From: Acidobacteriota bacterium
Lineage (GTDB): Bacteria; Acidobacteriota; Vicinamibacteria; Vicinamibacterales; Fen-181
DNA length: 12,150 nucleotides
NCBI GenBank assembly: GCA_003157675.1
Contig: PMKG01000397.1
Span: 330 to 12,479 of the forward strand
Direction: 5' to 3'
Under the pieces are notes generated by a model. The model was not told where the DNA came from. It ran no database searches and saw nothing but the letters and a program-made list of their open reading frames with translations. Shown here one piece after another: positions 1 to 7,007 of the stretch. Made by a program: the position numbers and the translations under genes. Numbering within the stretch: position 1 is the stretch's first letter; every line of letters begins with the position of its first letter.

Positions 1-1322
1 AGGCGAACCTTGTTCATCAACCGTTCGTCGAACCCGAGATCCGCCGGCGCCGTGTAGAGCGGATTGCTGTCGATGACGACCAGCGTGTCTACCTTGCCCG
101 CGCCCATGTCCGCCGCGAGCTGGCGGAGCGAGGCCAACTGGTCGGTCGGGTTCGCCTCGACCGGCTCGGTGAAGACGACCGTGCGGCCGACGTTCTCGAG
201 CGCCTGGTTGATTGCGTGGACCACGGCGTGCACGGCGGCCGGCTGATCGTCGCCGGCGACGACGAGGCTCGTGCCCCGGTGGCGCTCGAGGTCGCGGGCC
301 AGCGGCTCGATCCACGCGGCGAAGTCGCCCGGGGCGGGGGAGGCCGACGCCCCAGGCACGCGCAGGGCCGCGGCCAGCGCCAGCGCGAAGGGACCAACGA
401 GGCCGGCCTGCAGCGGCAGGCGGTGGTCGGCGACAGAGCCGGTGACCGACGGTGTGGGCTCGACCACGTAGAGCCGGTTCATCTCGCGGCGGCCGCCCGT
501 GACCCGGCGCCCGGCGGCAAACTCCCTCGCGTAGCGCACCGAGAGCGGGCCGCTGCCGAGCACGTCGGCGTCGAGCGCGACGACCACCTGCGCCTGGTCG
601 AAGCGGTACTGCGCATCGGCGTACTCGCCGAACGCGAGGAGGGATCCCGCGCGGGGGTTGTCGCGGCCGACTGGCTCCCACTGGTGCCAGACCAGGGCCG
701 GCAGCTCCGCTTGCAGCCGGCGGATCTGGCTGGCCAGCGTCGGTGAGGTGACGCTGCCCGTAAGCAGCCGGATCCCGTCGCCGCCGCGTCCGCGCGTAGC
801 GTCGACGGCCGCCCTGAGCGCGGTTCGGAAGTCGCTCCACGCGTGGATCTCGCCTCGATAGGTAAGCGTCCGCGTCCGGTCGGGGTCGTAGAGGCTGAGG
901 ATCGAGGCTTGCGAGAAGAGGTCGGTCGCCCCGCGGCTGACCTGGTGATCCGGGTTTCCCTCGATCTTGGTCGGGCGTCCCTCGTGACTCTCGACGAGCA
1001 GCGGCACCGCGTAGCCCATCATCGGCATTGCGGTCGCATAGTAGAGGGGCTTGCCCGGGACCAGGTCTTCGGGCTGCTTCACGTAGGGCACGATCCGCTC
1101 GGCCGGCTGTCGCGTGCAGGCGGTGATCCCCGCCAGCGCGAGCGATGCGCCCATCAGCTTGGCGAACGTCCGCCGACTCACCGGGTCCAGGAGCTCGGAC
1201 GCCCCCTGCGGAAACTCGCGGTGGAGCGCCTCGCGGAACTCGGGCGTGTCCGCCAGCTCGTCGAGGCTGCGCCAGTACTCCCGACCGCTGCGCACGTCCC
1301 TAGTCCTCTCCTCGTCGCTCAT
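1..1322 (-). CDS. actB: Alternative complex III subunit ActB (Tat-signal molybdopterin-oxidoreductase-like / Fe-S protein), N-terminal part
   Basis: The frame is open from the ATG at 1322 to the window edge, giving 440 residues with no internal stop; the rest, including the usual C-terminal ferredoxin-like Fe-S domain, lies outside. Residues 1-48 (YWRSLDELADTPEFREALHR region) match the N-terminal extension typical of Tat-exported MoCo/4Fe-4S proteins. S49-R50-R51-T52-F53 is a twin-arginine motif, followed by a hydrophobic stretch ending in I-T-A-C69, which fits a lipobox. The body has ActB-like phrases such as RIVPYV, GNPDHQVSRGATDLF, LGSGPLSVRYAREF and VVIDSNPLYTAPADL. In characterised ActB proteins this molybdopterin-like domain carries no Mo cofactor, and the domain here indeed has no CxxCxxxC cluster. 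It is a periplasmic-side subunit of the quinol-oxidising complex. It lies 29 nt downstream of actA, so co-transcription is likely. Confidence 0.93.
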   Translation of the reverse strand, partial: MSDEERTRDVRSGREYWRSLDELADTPEFREALHREFPQGASELLDPVSRRTFAKLMGASLALAGITACTRQPAERIVPYVKQPEDLVPGKPLYYATAMPMMGYAVPLLVESHEGRPTKIEGNPDHQVSRGATDLFSQASILSLYDPDRTRTLTYRGEIHAWSDFRTALRAAVDATRGRGGDGIRLLTGSVTSPTLASQIRRLQAELPALVWHQWEPVGRDNPRAGSLLAFGEYADAQYRFDQAQVVVALDADVLGSGPLSVRYAREFAAGRRVTGGRREMNRLYVVEPTPSVTGSVADHRLPLQAGLVGPFALALAAALRVPGASASPAPGDFAAWIEPLARDLERHRGTSLVVAGDDQPAAVHAVVHAINQALENVGRTVVFTEPVEANPTDQLASLRQLAADMGAGKVDTLVVIDSNPLYTAPADLGFDERLMNKVR

Positions 1323-1351
1323 TGGTCGTCCCGTCGAGTGATCCCTCGCCC

Positions 1352-2002
1352 CTACCTGTGGCAGGTCGAACAACTCGTCAGACTCTGGATCTTGTACTCC
1401 GCCACCAGCCTCCTCCCGAGCGTCCGCTGGTCGGCAGGCGGCCGGTAGGTCATGTCGAAGACTGCCTCGCGCGGGCGCACGTAGAGTTCCGGGTTCCGGT
1501 GGCAGTCCAGGCACCATCCCATCTCCAGCGTCTGTACCTGGAACAACTGCGGCATCAGGTCCACCCGGCCGTGGCAGGTCGAGCAGCCGATCCCCTTGTT
1601 CACGTGAATGCTGTGGTTGAAGTAGACGAAGTCCGGCAGATCGTGCACGCGCGTCCACTCGATCGACCGGTCGTCGCGGAAGCTCGACCGCACCAGCTCG
1701 AGGAATGGCGAATCCTTGAAGATCTGCGCGTGGCAGTTCATGCACGTCTTGGTCGGCGGAATCCCCGCGAACCAGGACGTCTCGACCGACGTGTGGCAGT
1801 ACCGGCAGTCGATGCCGTTGCCGCCGACGTGCCGCTCGTGACTGAACTGGATGGGTTGGGTCCGGGCCTCGAACGCGCGGGTGACGTAAGGTGAGCTCTG
1901 CAGGGCGTACGCCAGGCCGATGAGGCCGCCGACCATCAATACGAGGCCGACGAGCGTCACGATGAAGACGGTATTGGCACTTCGACGGAAGGTTTGCGCC
2001 AT
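1352..2002 (-). CDS. actA: Alternative complex III subunit ActA, pentaheme cytochrome c
   Basis: The protein has 216 residues. One N-terminal membrane helix (about residues 12-34, TVFIVTLVGLVLMVGGLIGL) anchors a periplasmic domain with five CxxCH heme c motifs: C66-H70 (CRYCH), C87-H91 (CMNCH), C140-H144 (CSTCH), C164-H168 (CLDCH) and C211-H215 (CSTCH). The last motif ends one residue before the C-terminus. Extra histidines at 55, 58, 130 and 133 could be distal heme ligands. The spacing and the SPYV...FSHERHVGGNGIDCRYCHTSVE pattern are those of ActA, the cytochrome that carries electrons in alternative complex III, which replaces cytochrome bc1. A GAGGG about 12 nt upstream of the ATG is a weak ribosome-binding site. 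actB follows on the same strand, the standard act gene order. A general multiheme cytochrome c (class III-like) is the only alternative, and the context argues against it. Confidence 0.93.
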   Translation of the reverse strand: MAQTFRRSANTVFIVTLVGLVLMVGGLIGLAYALQSSPYVTRAFEARTQPIQFSHERHVGGNGIDCRYCHTSVETSWFAGIPPTKTCMNCHAQIFKDSPFLELVRSSFRDDRSIEWTRVHDLPDFVYFNHSIHVNKGIGCSTCHGRVDLMPQLFQVQTLEMGWCLDCHRNPELYVRPREAVFDMTYRPPADQRTLGRRLVAEYKIQSLTSCSTCHR

Positions 2003-2079
2003 ACCATTCGACCCTCGCTGAACCCGCTGATCAGCTTAGCCGGTTCCGATCCGAAAGGCGAGAGTCTGCTGGCGAATTC

Positions 2080-2508
2080 CTACTTGAACAGGTCGTCGAA
2101 CGCCTGCCGGGCCGAGCCGACCGAGACCGAGTGCGTCTCGCGCTCGACCGTCTTGCGGGGCTCCCAGAACGAGCAGGAGTTCTTCGCGTCCTTTGGCGTC
2201 ACCCGTTCCGGCACGGGCTGCATGCACTGGAAGCGGGCGCCGGGGTCGAAGTAGACGCACTGGGCGCAGGTGTGCACGTCCACGCCGCACTTGGAGCAGC
2301 GGCCCTCGGCGGCGTAAGGGGAGGCGATCTCGGCGCCGCACTTGGCGCAACGCACGACCTGCCGGGTTGGCATCAGGTTCGGCGTGCGCGGACCCTCGGG
2401 CCGGTCCCCGCGCGGCCGGGGTCCGGGCGGTCCCTGTGGTTTCGGTGCGGGCTTGCGGTCGCGGTCGTCGTCCTGGTACCCGCGCTGGCGGTACTTGCGG
2501 TCGCCCAT
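2080..2508 (-). CDS. Small zinc-ribbon protein with eight conserved-type cysteines
   Basis: The protein has 142 residues in two parts. Residues 1-50 are low-complexity, rich in Arg, Asp, Pro and Gln, and probably disordered. Residues 51-115 carry C54-x2-C57 and C71-x2-C74 (a rubredoxin/zinc-ribbon type four-cysteine site), then C81-x2-C84, C95 and C112, a likely second metal site with the pattern CxxCxxFD...C...NSCSFWEP. The C-terminal tail ends in GSARQAFDDLFK. GAGGA about 10 nt before the ATG supports the start. No signal peptide or membrane helix is seen, so it is probably cytoplasmic. It lies 77 nt upstream of actA in the same direction. Whether it helps assemble or regulate the complex, or is simply a neighbour, cannot be told from sequence. 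The molecular function is unknown; zinc binding is inferred from the cysteines. Confidence 0.8.
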   Translation of the reverse strand: MGDRKYRQRGYQDDDRDRKPAPKPQGPPGPRPRGDRPEGPRTPNLMPTRQVVRCAKCGAEIASPYAAEGRCSKCGVDVHTCAQCVYFDPGARFQCMQPVPERVTPKDAKNSCSFWEPRKTVERETHSVSVGSARQAFDDLFK

Positions 2509-2536
2509 AGGATGTCCTCGGAAACTCTATCACACG

Positions 2537-2557
2537 GGCTGACGGCTGACGGCTGAG
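2537..2557. repeat. Tandem heptanucleotide repeat, three copies of GGCTGAC
   Basis: Units at 2537-2543, 2544-2550 and 2551-2557 read GGCTGAC, GGCTGAC and GGCTGAG. The array lies in the 5' region of the zinc-ribbon gene, about 30 nt upstream of its start codon on the minus strand. A 7-nt period does not preserve a reading frame, which fits a non-coding repeat. Confidence 0.85.
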
Positions 2558-2564
2558 GGCCACG

Positions 2565-2630
2565 TAGTGGTCAGTGGCTAGTCGTCAGTCTGGCACGCGT
2601 GATCGACTGTTCACTAGCCACTAGCCACTA
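2565..2630. repeat. 18-nt inverted repeat (16/18 paired, 30-nt loop) built from heptamers
   Basis: The left arm 2565-2582 (TAGTGGTCAGTGGCTAGT) is complementary to the right arm 2613-2630 (ACTAGCCACTAGCCACTA) at 16 of 18 positions; the two mismatches are adjacent. Both arms are themselves degenerate 7-nt repeats: AGTGGTC, AGTGGCT, AGTCGTC, AGTCTGG at 2566-2593, and CACTAGC, CACTAGC, CACTAGT at 2612-2632. The right arm reaches the stop codon of the permease gene at 2632. It could act as a transcript-end hairpin for the permease, but there is no T-run, so this is uncertain. Confidence 0.75.
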
Positions 2631-2636
2631 GTCACT
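2597..2636 (+). repeat. Dispersed intergenic repeat, copy A
   Basis: This stretch begins GCGTGATCGACTG and continues with CACTAGCC units. It aligns with 10037-10076 (GCGTGATTGACTG, then CACTAGCC) over about 40 nt in the same orientation, with a few substitutions and small indels. It overlaps the inverted-repeat arm and the last codons of the permease gene. Confidence 0.65.
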
Positions 2637-3993
2637 TCGCCGCGGCTCCTGCCCTCGTCCCTGCCCTTACACTCCAAAAAACCCACCCCAGCCCCAACCA
2701 TGCCGCCAAGGCAATCCACTCGGCGGCGGTGAAGCTGCCCGGCACGAACGGCAGCACCTTCATCGCGATCAGGCCGACGGCCACCACGGCTCCCGCGTAC
2801 CCGGGCCACCGCGGCTCGTCGTCGACGCGCAGCAGCCAGGCGACGCACGCCGAGAGCCAGCCGACGCCGGCAGCGAGCGACCCGACCTCCGTGATGGGCA
2901 CCAGCAGCGCATCCCCAAGGAATGCCGTCGCCGCCGTCAGAGTCGCCACCAGCCAGATGGCCGCAGACGGCGTCCCGTGCGACGCATGGACGCGCGAGAG
3001 AACCGGGTGGACCAGGCCGCGGCGGCCGATGGCAAGCATGAGCCGCGTGGCGGCGACGAAGTTCCCGTTGAACACCTTGAGCAGCGAGAGGAATGCCGCC
3101 GCGAGGACGAGCTGCGCGATGGCGCGCGACCCGAACGCCTGCTCGAATGCCACCTCGGTACCCACGTGGCCCGACACGATGTCGCGCCAGGGATGGATGA
3201 ACGCCACGGCGCCGACGATGACGACGTAGAAGAGCGAGCCGGCGACGACGGCGAGATACATCACGCGGGCGAACTGGCGGCGGTCGAAGTCCGGCCGCGC
3301 CTCCTCGGACCCCTTCACCACCGATTCGAAGCCGGTCATGAAGTAGGGCACGATCTGCATCGCCAGCAGGATCGAGAGCAGCGCGCCCGCCGTGCCCGGC
3401 CGCGCGAAGGCCGGCATCATGTTTGCCACATGGCCGCGCGTCAGGCCGAGCGAGACGAACACCACGAAGGCTCCGAGCAGTCCGAACGTGGTCACGTCCT
3501 GGAAGAGCCCACTCGGCCGGATCCCCCTGAGGTTCACTGCGGTGATGACGCCGGTCAGCGCGAGGCCGACTGCCAGGCGCGGCGCGTAGATGGTCTTTCC
3601 GGCCAGCGCGTAAAGCGGCCACGAGTCGAGCGAGGGAAAGATCCGGGCGAGCAGGTTGCCGATGGCGACGGCCTCCCACGGGCAGACGATCGCGTAGGCG
3701 AGGACCATCGTCCAGCCGGTGGCGAACGAGAGGAGCGGGGGGAACACCCCCTCGGTGTAAGCGATTTCGGCGCCGGCGTCGGGGATGCGACGGACGAGCG
3801 AGCCGTAGACGCGGGCGATGGGCAGCAGGAGCACGCCGCCGAGGAAGAAGCCAAGCATCGTGCCGGCGGGCCCGCCGCGCCCGAGCCAGTCGTCCATGAG
3901 GACGAGCCAGCCGACGCCCACCATCGTGCCGAAGCCGAAGGTGAAGTACTCGATGGCGGAGAGGCGGCGGAGCAGGGCGGGCTTGTCGGTCAT
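2632..3993 (-). CDS. APC-superfamily amino acid/amine permease
   Basis: The protein has 453 residues from the ATG at 3993 and about 12 hydrophobic segments. The first helix carries the unwound-helix glycine motif GFGTMVGVGWL that binds the substrate amine/carboxylate in amino acid-polyamine-organocation transporters. Helix 3 has YTEGVFPPLLSFATGW, and the internal loop has GFESVVKGSEEARPDFDRRQF, typical of the loop after helix 6. It should be an inner-membrane secondary transporter; the substrate cannot be assigned. An in-frame GTG at 4014 would add MSGPAPT; neither start has a clear ribosome-binding site, so I prefer the ATG. No partner gene or regulator adjoins it. It ends in the heptamer repeat region, which supplies its stop codon context. 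Length and topology are normal for the family. Confidence 0.88.
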   Translation of the reverse strand: MTDKPALLRRLSAIEYFTFGFGTMVGVGWLVLMDDWLGRGGPAGTMLGFFLGGVLLLPIARVYGSLVRRIPDAGAEIAYTEGVFPPLLSFATGWTMVLAYAIVCPWEAVAIGNLLARIFPSLDSWPLYALAGKTIYAPRLAVGLALTGVITAVNLRGIRPSGLFQDVTTFGLLGAFVVFVSLGLTRGHVANMMPAFARPGTAGALLSILLAMQIVPYFMTGFESVVKGSEEARPDFDRRQFARVMYLAVVAGSLFYVVIVGAVAFIHPWRDIVSGHVGTEVAFEQAFGSRAIAQLVLAAAFLSLLKVFNGNFVAATRLMLAIGRRGLVHPVLSRVHASHGTPSAAIWLVATLTAATAFLGDALLVPITEVGSLAAGVGWLSACVAWLLRVDDEPRWPGYAGAVVAVGLIAMKVLPFVPGSFTAAEWIALAAWLGLGWVFWSVRAGTRAGAAAK

Positions 3994-4175
3994 CGTCGGA
4001 GCGGGTCCGGACACGCCCGCGTCGGGCCGGGCGCGTCACTGACCACAGGGTAACACCGCGCCCTCGTCCGATGCTCGGGCAGCGTCCTCAGGACTTTCAC
4101 GAACATCGATCCACCGGGGAGCGCCGGCTTCAATCTCACCCGGCGGCCGCAGTACGCCGCGTCCACCTCCGATGT

Positions 4176-4715
4176 TCACCGGCCTGGCGTCGCATGAGGG
4201 TGGCGGTGGTCCAGGTAGTACAGGAGCAGCGAGACGAGGACCGAGGTTGCGACGTACGAGTACTCCACCTTCTGCTTCTTCCCCTCATCCTCGCGAGCAC
4301 CGGCGAGGTCGAGGAGCGCGTGGCGTAACAGGAACGTGTACAGCACGAAGTACAGGAACGGGATGACGCTCCTCGAGAGCGGGTAGGCCCCGATGCCCTT
4401 GCCGAATTTCGACAGCAGCCACCCCATCTGGCCGTAGATGCCGAGCACGCCGAGCGCGGCGTTGATGAACATCCACTTGACGTCGTCGAGGCCGAACAGC
4501 GCCAGGTAGAAGACGGTGTAGACGGTAATCGCGATCCCGCCGTGCAGGTAGAGAAACAGTAGAGGGGCGGGGTTGGTCGAGTACGCCATCAGGAACCCCG
4601 ACCCGCCGAACGCCAGCATATGGACGATGAAGAACGGGTAGACCCTGTACCAGGGCACGTCGCTGCCCCTGGCGTACTTCCTCCCGTGGATACTGATCTC
4701 GCCTTGTAGCTTCAT
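4176..4715 (-). CDS. Four-helix membrane protein of unknown function
   Basis: The protein has 179 residues. A short charged N-terminus (MKLQGEISIHGRKYARGSDVPWYRVY) precedes four predicted membrane helices: about residues 26-46 (PFFIVHMLAFGGSGFLMAY), 51-73 (PLLFLYLHGGIAITVYTVFYLALFG), 81-101 (MFINAALGVLGIYGQMGWLL) and 115-137 (VIPFLYFVLYTFLLRHALLDL). A hydrophobic stretch near residues 155-168 may re-enter the membrane. The ATG at 4715 follows GAGGTG at a suitable spacing, whereas the in-frame GTG at 4721 lies inside that ribosome-binding site, so the ATG is chosen. Histidines sit in or near helices (HMLAF, LHGG, LLRHALL), but no heme- or metal-binding motif is convincing. I do not recognise the family. 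It stands alone, divergent from the dinucleotide-binding gene. Confidence 0.8.
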   Translation of the reverse strand: MKLQGEISIHGRKYARGSDVPWYRVYPFFIVHMLAFGGSGFLMAYSTNPAPLLFLYLHGGIAITVYTVFYLALFGLDDVKWMFINAALGVLGIYGQMGWLLSKFGKGIGAYPLSRSVIPFLYFVLYTFLLRHALLDLAGAREDEGKKQKVEYSYVATSVLVSLLLYYLDHRHPHATPGR

Positions 4716-5071
4716 CGCCACCTCGAGCAGGGGTCCAGGGCGTCATGATACCCGCCACGGACCGCGTCTGTGTCTGAGGCGATGGGCCGCGGGGAGCCGA
4801 CCCGAGGTGAGAGCGAGGCCGATGACGCCGATTCCGTTGTCCCCGTTCCGCCCACCGCGGTGGCCTCCCTGGCTGGCCCCCCGCCGACCGAGCCCCAATA
4901 TCGCCGGCTCCAGACGCGATCCTCCCGGCCGTGCTGCAAGGTCAGCCGTGTGCGCGCGGCACGGGCATCTGAGCGCCTCGGTTCCTCCCTCTTACCGTAG
5001 AATCGATCCACGGGCCTTTCACACCACAGCGGTTGCACCCAGGGAGAACCAGGGAGAAGGAGAACTTCGCC
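4716..5071. other. Divergent intergenic region, no gene recognised
   Basis: About 356 nt lie between two divergent genes. A TATCAT box on the minus strand (4745-4750), about 30 nt upstream of the membrane protein's ATG, could be its -10 element, but no -35 is seen at 16-18 nt. On the plus strand TAGAAT at 4998-5003 could be a -10 box, again without a clear -35. CCAGGGAGAA occurs twice in tandem at 5039-5058, directly before the ribosome-binding site. Short open frames here have no recognisable protein. Confidence 0.5.
5039..5058. repeat. Perfect tandem 10-nt duplication (CCAGGGAGAA x2)
   Basis: Copies are at 5039-5048 and 5049-5058. The second copy flows into the AAGGAGA ribosome-binding site (about 5056-5062) of the next gene, so gain or loss of a unit would alter the leader without touching the coding sequence. 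Confidence 0.8.
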
Positions 5072-5731
5072 ATGCAGACCATCGGCTTGATCGGCGCCGG
5101 GCAGATCGGCAGTCAGGTCGCCCGGCTCGCCGTGAAAAACGGCTACGACGTCGTCGTCAGCAATTCGCGGGGACCCGAGACGCTGAAGGATCTCGTCGCC
5201 GAGCTCGGGCCCCGGGCGCGGGCGGCGACGGCCCTCGAAGCGGCGAAGGCGGGGGACCTCGTGGTGGTCACGATCCCCTTGAAGAACTACCGGCAGGTGC
5301 CCGTCGGGCCGCTCGCCGGGAAGATCGTCATCGACACGAACAACTACTACCCCCAGCGCGACGGGCACGTTCGCGAGCTGGATGACGAGTCCACGACGAC
5401 GTCGGAGCTGCTCCAGGCGCACCTGCCGGCCTCGAAGGTCGTGAAGGCGTTCAACCACATCTACGCCGCCGAGCTGACCACGCACGGCCAGCCGGCCAGC
5501 TCGCAGAATCGGCGGGCACTGGCCATCTTCGGCAACGACGCGGAGGCCAGGAAGACGGTCGCGAGACTGATCGATCAGTTCGGCTTCGACACGGTCGACG
5601 GCGGACGGCTCGCGGAGAGCTGGAGAATCCAGCGTGACACGCCCGGCTACGGTCCGCGGCGCACCGCGGGCGAACTGCGCAAGGATCTGGCCGCGGCGAA
5701 GCGAGACAAGGAGCGGGCGCACGAGGCATGA
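5072..5731 (+). CDS. NADPH-dependent F420 reductase-like NAD(P)-binding protein
   Basis: The protein has 219 residues. The N-terminal Rossmann motif GLIGAGQIGSQVARLAVKNG (residues 4-23) is followed by VVVSNSRGPETL, where the Ser/Arg after the second strand is the usual sign of NADP(H) preference in the F420:NADP oxidoreductase family. TIPLKNYRQVP, GKIVIDTNNYYPQRDG, KVVKAFNHIYA and RRALAIFGNDAEARKTVARLI follow the family pattern. It probably shuttles hydride between NADPH and a deazaflavin or a related substrate. Related members in organisms without F420 have unknown substrates, so the exact reaction is open. AAGGAGA about 9 nt before the ATG at 5072 fixes the start over an upstream in-frame start. 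A strong hairpin follows 8 nt after the stop codon, suggesting a monocistronic unit. Confidence 0.85.
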   Translation: MQTIGLIGAGQIGSQVARLAVKNGYDVVVSNSRGPETLKDLVAELGPRARAATALEAAKAGDLVVVTIPLKNYRQVPVGPLAGKIVIDTNNYYPQRDGHVRELDDESTTTSELLQAHLPASKVVKAFNHIYAAELTTHGQPASSQNRRALAIFGNDAEARKTVARLIDQFGFDTVDGGRLAESWRIQRDTPGYGPRRTAGELRKDLAAAKRDKERAHEA

Positions 5732-5739
5732 CGCGCGAG

Positions 5740-5813
5740 CGGGAGCACCTGGCCGACTGACGAACCGGTCCCGCACCTCCGACGGTCGGCCAGGATGCTC
5801 CCGGCCGTTCTTT
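5740..5813 (+). terminator. Hairpin terminator after the NADPH-F420 reductase-like gene
   Basis: The left arm 5740-5757 (CGGGAGCACCTGGCCGAC) pairs with the right arm 5785-5803 (GTCGGCCAGGATGCTCCCG) over 18 bp with one bulged base. The loop is 27 nt. A T-rich run (TTCTTT, 5808-5813) follows four bases later. It begins 8 nt after the stop codon. The very long stem and the short, interrupted T-run are not a textbook intrinsic terminator, but position and pairing support the call. Confidence 0.7.
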
Positions 5814-5829
5814 CGTGTATCGTCATCGG

Positions 5830-6915
5830 ATGCGCAACCTGATTCTCGCCGTCGCTTTCGCACTCACGCTGGCGCCGACGGTCCAGCGCCAGACGGCGCC
5901 GCCGGTCGCTTCCTGCACGACGGCCACGGCTGCGTGCACCGAGTGGGTCACGCTCGGAGGCGGACCGGGGCGGGCGATGATCTATCGCTCATACTCGCTC
6001 GACGTGCCCAACCCTCGCATCACCCGCGCGGTCGTGATGGTCCACGGCACTGGCCGCAACGCCGACCACTACTTCCTGACGACGATGTCGGCGGCCTTTC
6101 TGGCTGGAGCGCTCGACGACACGGTCGTGATCGCGCCCCACATGATCGACGCCACCGATCACGCCGAGCCGAACGAAGTCGTCTGGCAGATGAGCTGGCG
6201 GACCGGCGGTTCGGCGCGGGACAATCCGGCGCTGTCGTCGTTCGACTTCGTGGACGAGATCCTGCGCAAGCTGGCGAGGAAGTCGGCGTTCCCGAACCTC
6301 AAGAGCATTGTCGTCACGGGACATTCGGCCGGGGGGCAGTTCACCAACCGCTACGCGATGGCGAACAAGGTGCACGACACGCTGGGCGTGCCGGTGAGCT
6401 ACGTGGTCGCCAATCCGTCCAGTTACGCGTGGCCGGTTGCCGAGCGGCCGCTCCCGCAGGGTGACGCCGACCCGGCCGCGGCGAAGGACGGGTGGAGCTA
6501 CATGCCGAGCGCCAACCCGATGCCGGCGCACACGAATTTCGCGTTCGGCCCGTTCGATGCGACGAAGGCGCCAACCTACAACAACTGGCCGGCAGGCCTG
6601 GCGAACCGCACCGGGTACACCGCCCAGATGACCGACGATCAGCTGAAGAAACAGCTGGTCGAGCGGCCGACGACCTTCCTGCTCGGGCAGGTGGACACGC
6701 TGCCGCTCGGCGGGTTCGACAGCTCGCCGAACGCCATGGCGCAGGGCCCGACTCGACGGGCGCGCGGAGAGGCGTTCGTCAAGTACGTCGACGAGGTGCT
6801 CGGCGCGAGGCACAAGATCGTCATCGTGCCCGAATGCGGCCACAACGATCGGTGCATCTTCACGACCGGCATCGTGTTTCCGTACGTCTTCCCCGGGGCG
6901 ACGGAAACGAAGTAG
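5830..6915 (+). CDS. Secreted alpha/beta-hydrolase fold protein
   Basis: The protein has 361 residues. Residues 1-22 (MRNLILAVAFALTLAPTVQ) form a Sec-type signal peptide, so export is expected. VMVHGTGRN (69-77) resembles the oxyanion-hole strand-loop. GHSAGG (164-169) is the nucleophile elbow with Ser166. D289 (in GQVDTLPL) and H338 (in ECGHNDRC) are placed to complete the triad. Cysteine pairs at 29/36 and 336/342 could form disulfides in the periplasm. The substrate is not indicated; carboxylesterase, cutinase-like or peptidase activity are all possible. An in-frame GTG at 5815 would add five residues before the signal peptide, so the ATG at 5830 is preferred, although neither has a clear ribosome-binding site. 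The start is only 26 nt after the hairpin stem of the upstream gene. Confidence 0.85.
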   Translation: MRNLILAVAFALTLAPTVQRQTAPPVASCTTATAACTEWVTLGGGPGRAMIYRSYSLDVPNPRITRAVVMVHGTGRNADHYFLTTMSAAFLAGALDDTVVIAPHMIDATDHAEPNEVVWQMSWRTGGSARDNPALSSFDFVDEILRKLARKSAFPNLKSIVVTGHSAGGQFTNRYAMANKVHDTLGVPVSYVVANPSSYAWPVAERPLPQGDADPAAAKDGWSYMPSANPMPAHTNFAFGPFDATKAPTYNNWPAGLANRTGYTAQMTDDQLKKQLVERPTTFLLGQVDTLPLGGFDSSPNAMAQGPTRRARGEAFVKYVDEVLGARHKIVIVPECGHNDRCIFTTGIVFPYVFPGATETK

Positions 6916-7007
6916 CGCGCCTCTACCGACAGATGCAGCGGACGGGCGCGACTGCGAGTAGCCTCCGGGCGATGCGTCGTACTCTTCATTCCAGCGGACA
7001 AGCGCCG

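Noticed and set aside
2537..2632. CRISPR array
   Set aside because: The repeats are 7 nt and contiguous with no spacers, and no cas gene is present.
2977..4053. A 358-codon open frame on the plus strand opposite the permease
   Set aside because: Its translation is a run of Glu/Arg/His/Gly with no hydrophobic core, while the minus strand encodes a full APC transporter.
4712..5863. A 383-codon minus-strand open frame across the dinucleotide-binding gene
   Set aside because: It is antisense to a gene with a clean Rossmann motif and a good ribosome-binding site, and its product has no recognisable feature.
6492..7007. Upstream extension of the arginase-fold frame into the hydrolase gene
   Set aside because: The frame happens to be open, but the upstream part overlaps the hydrolase in another frame and has shadow-type composition. 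A signal peptide begins only at 7008.
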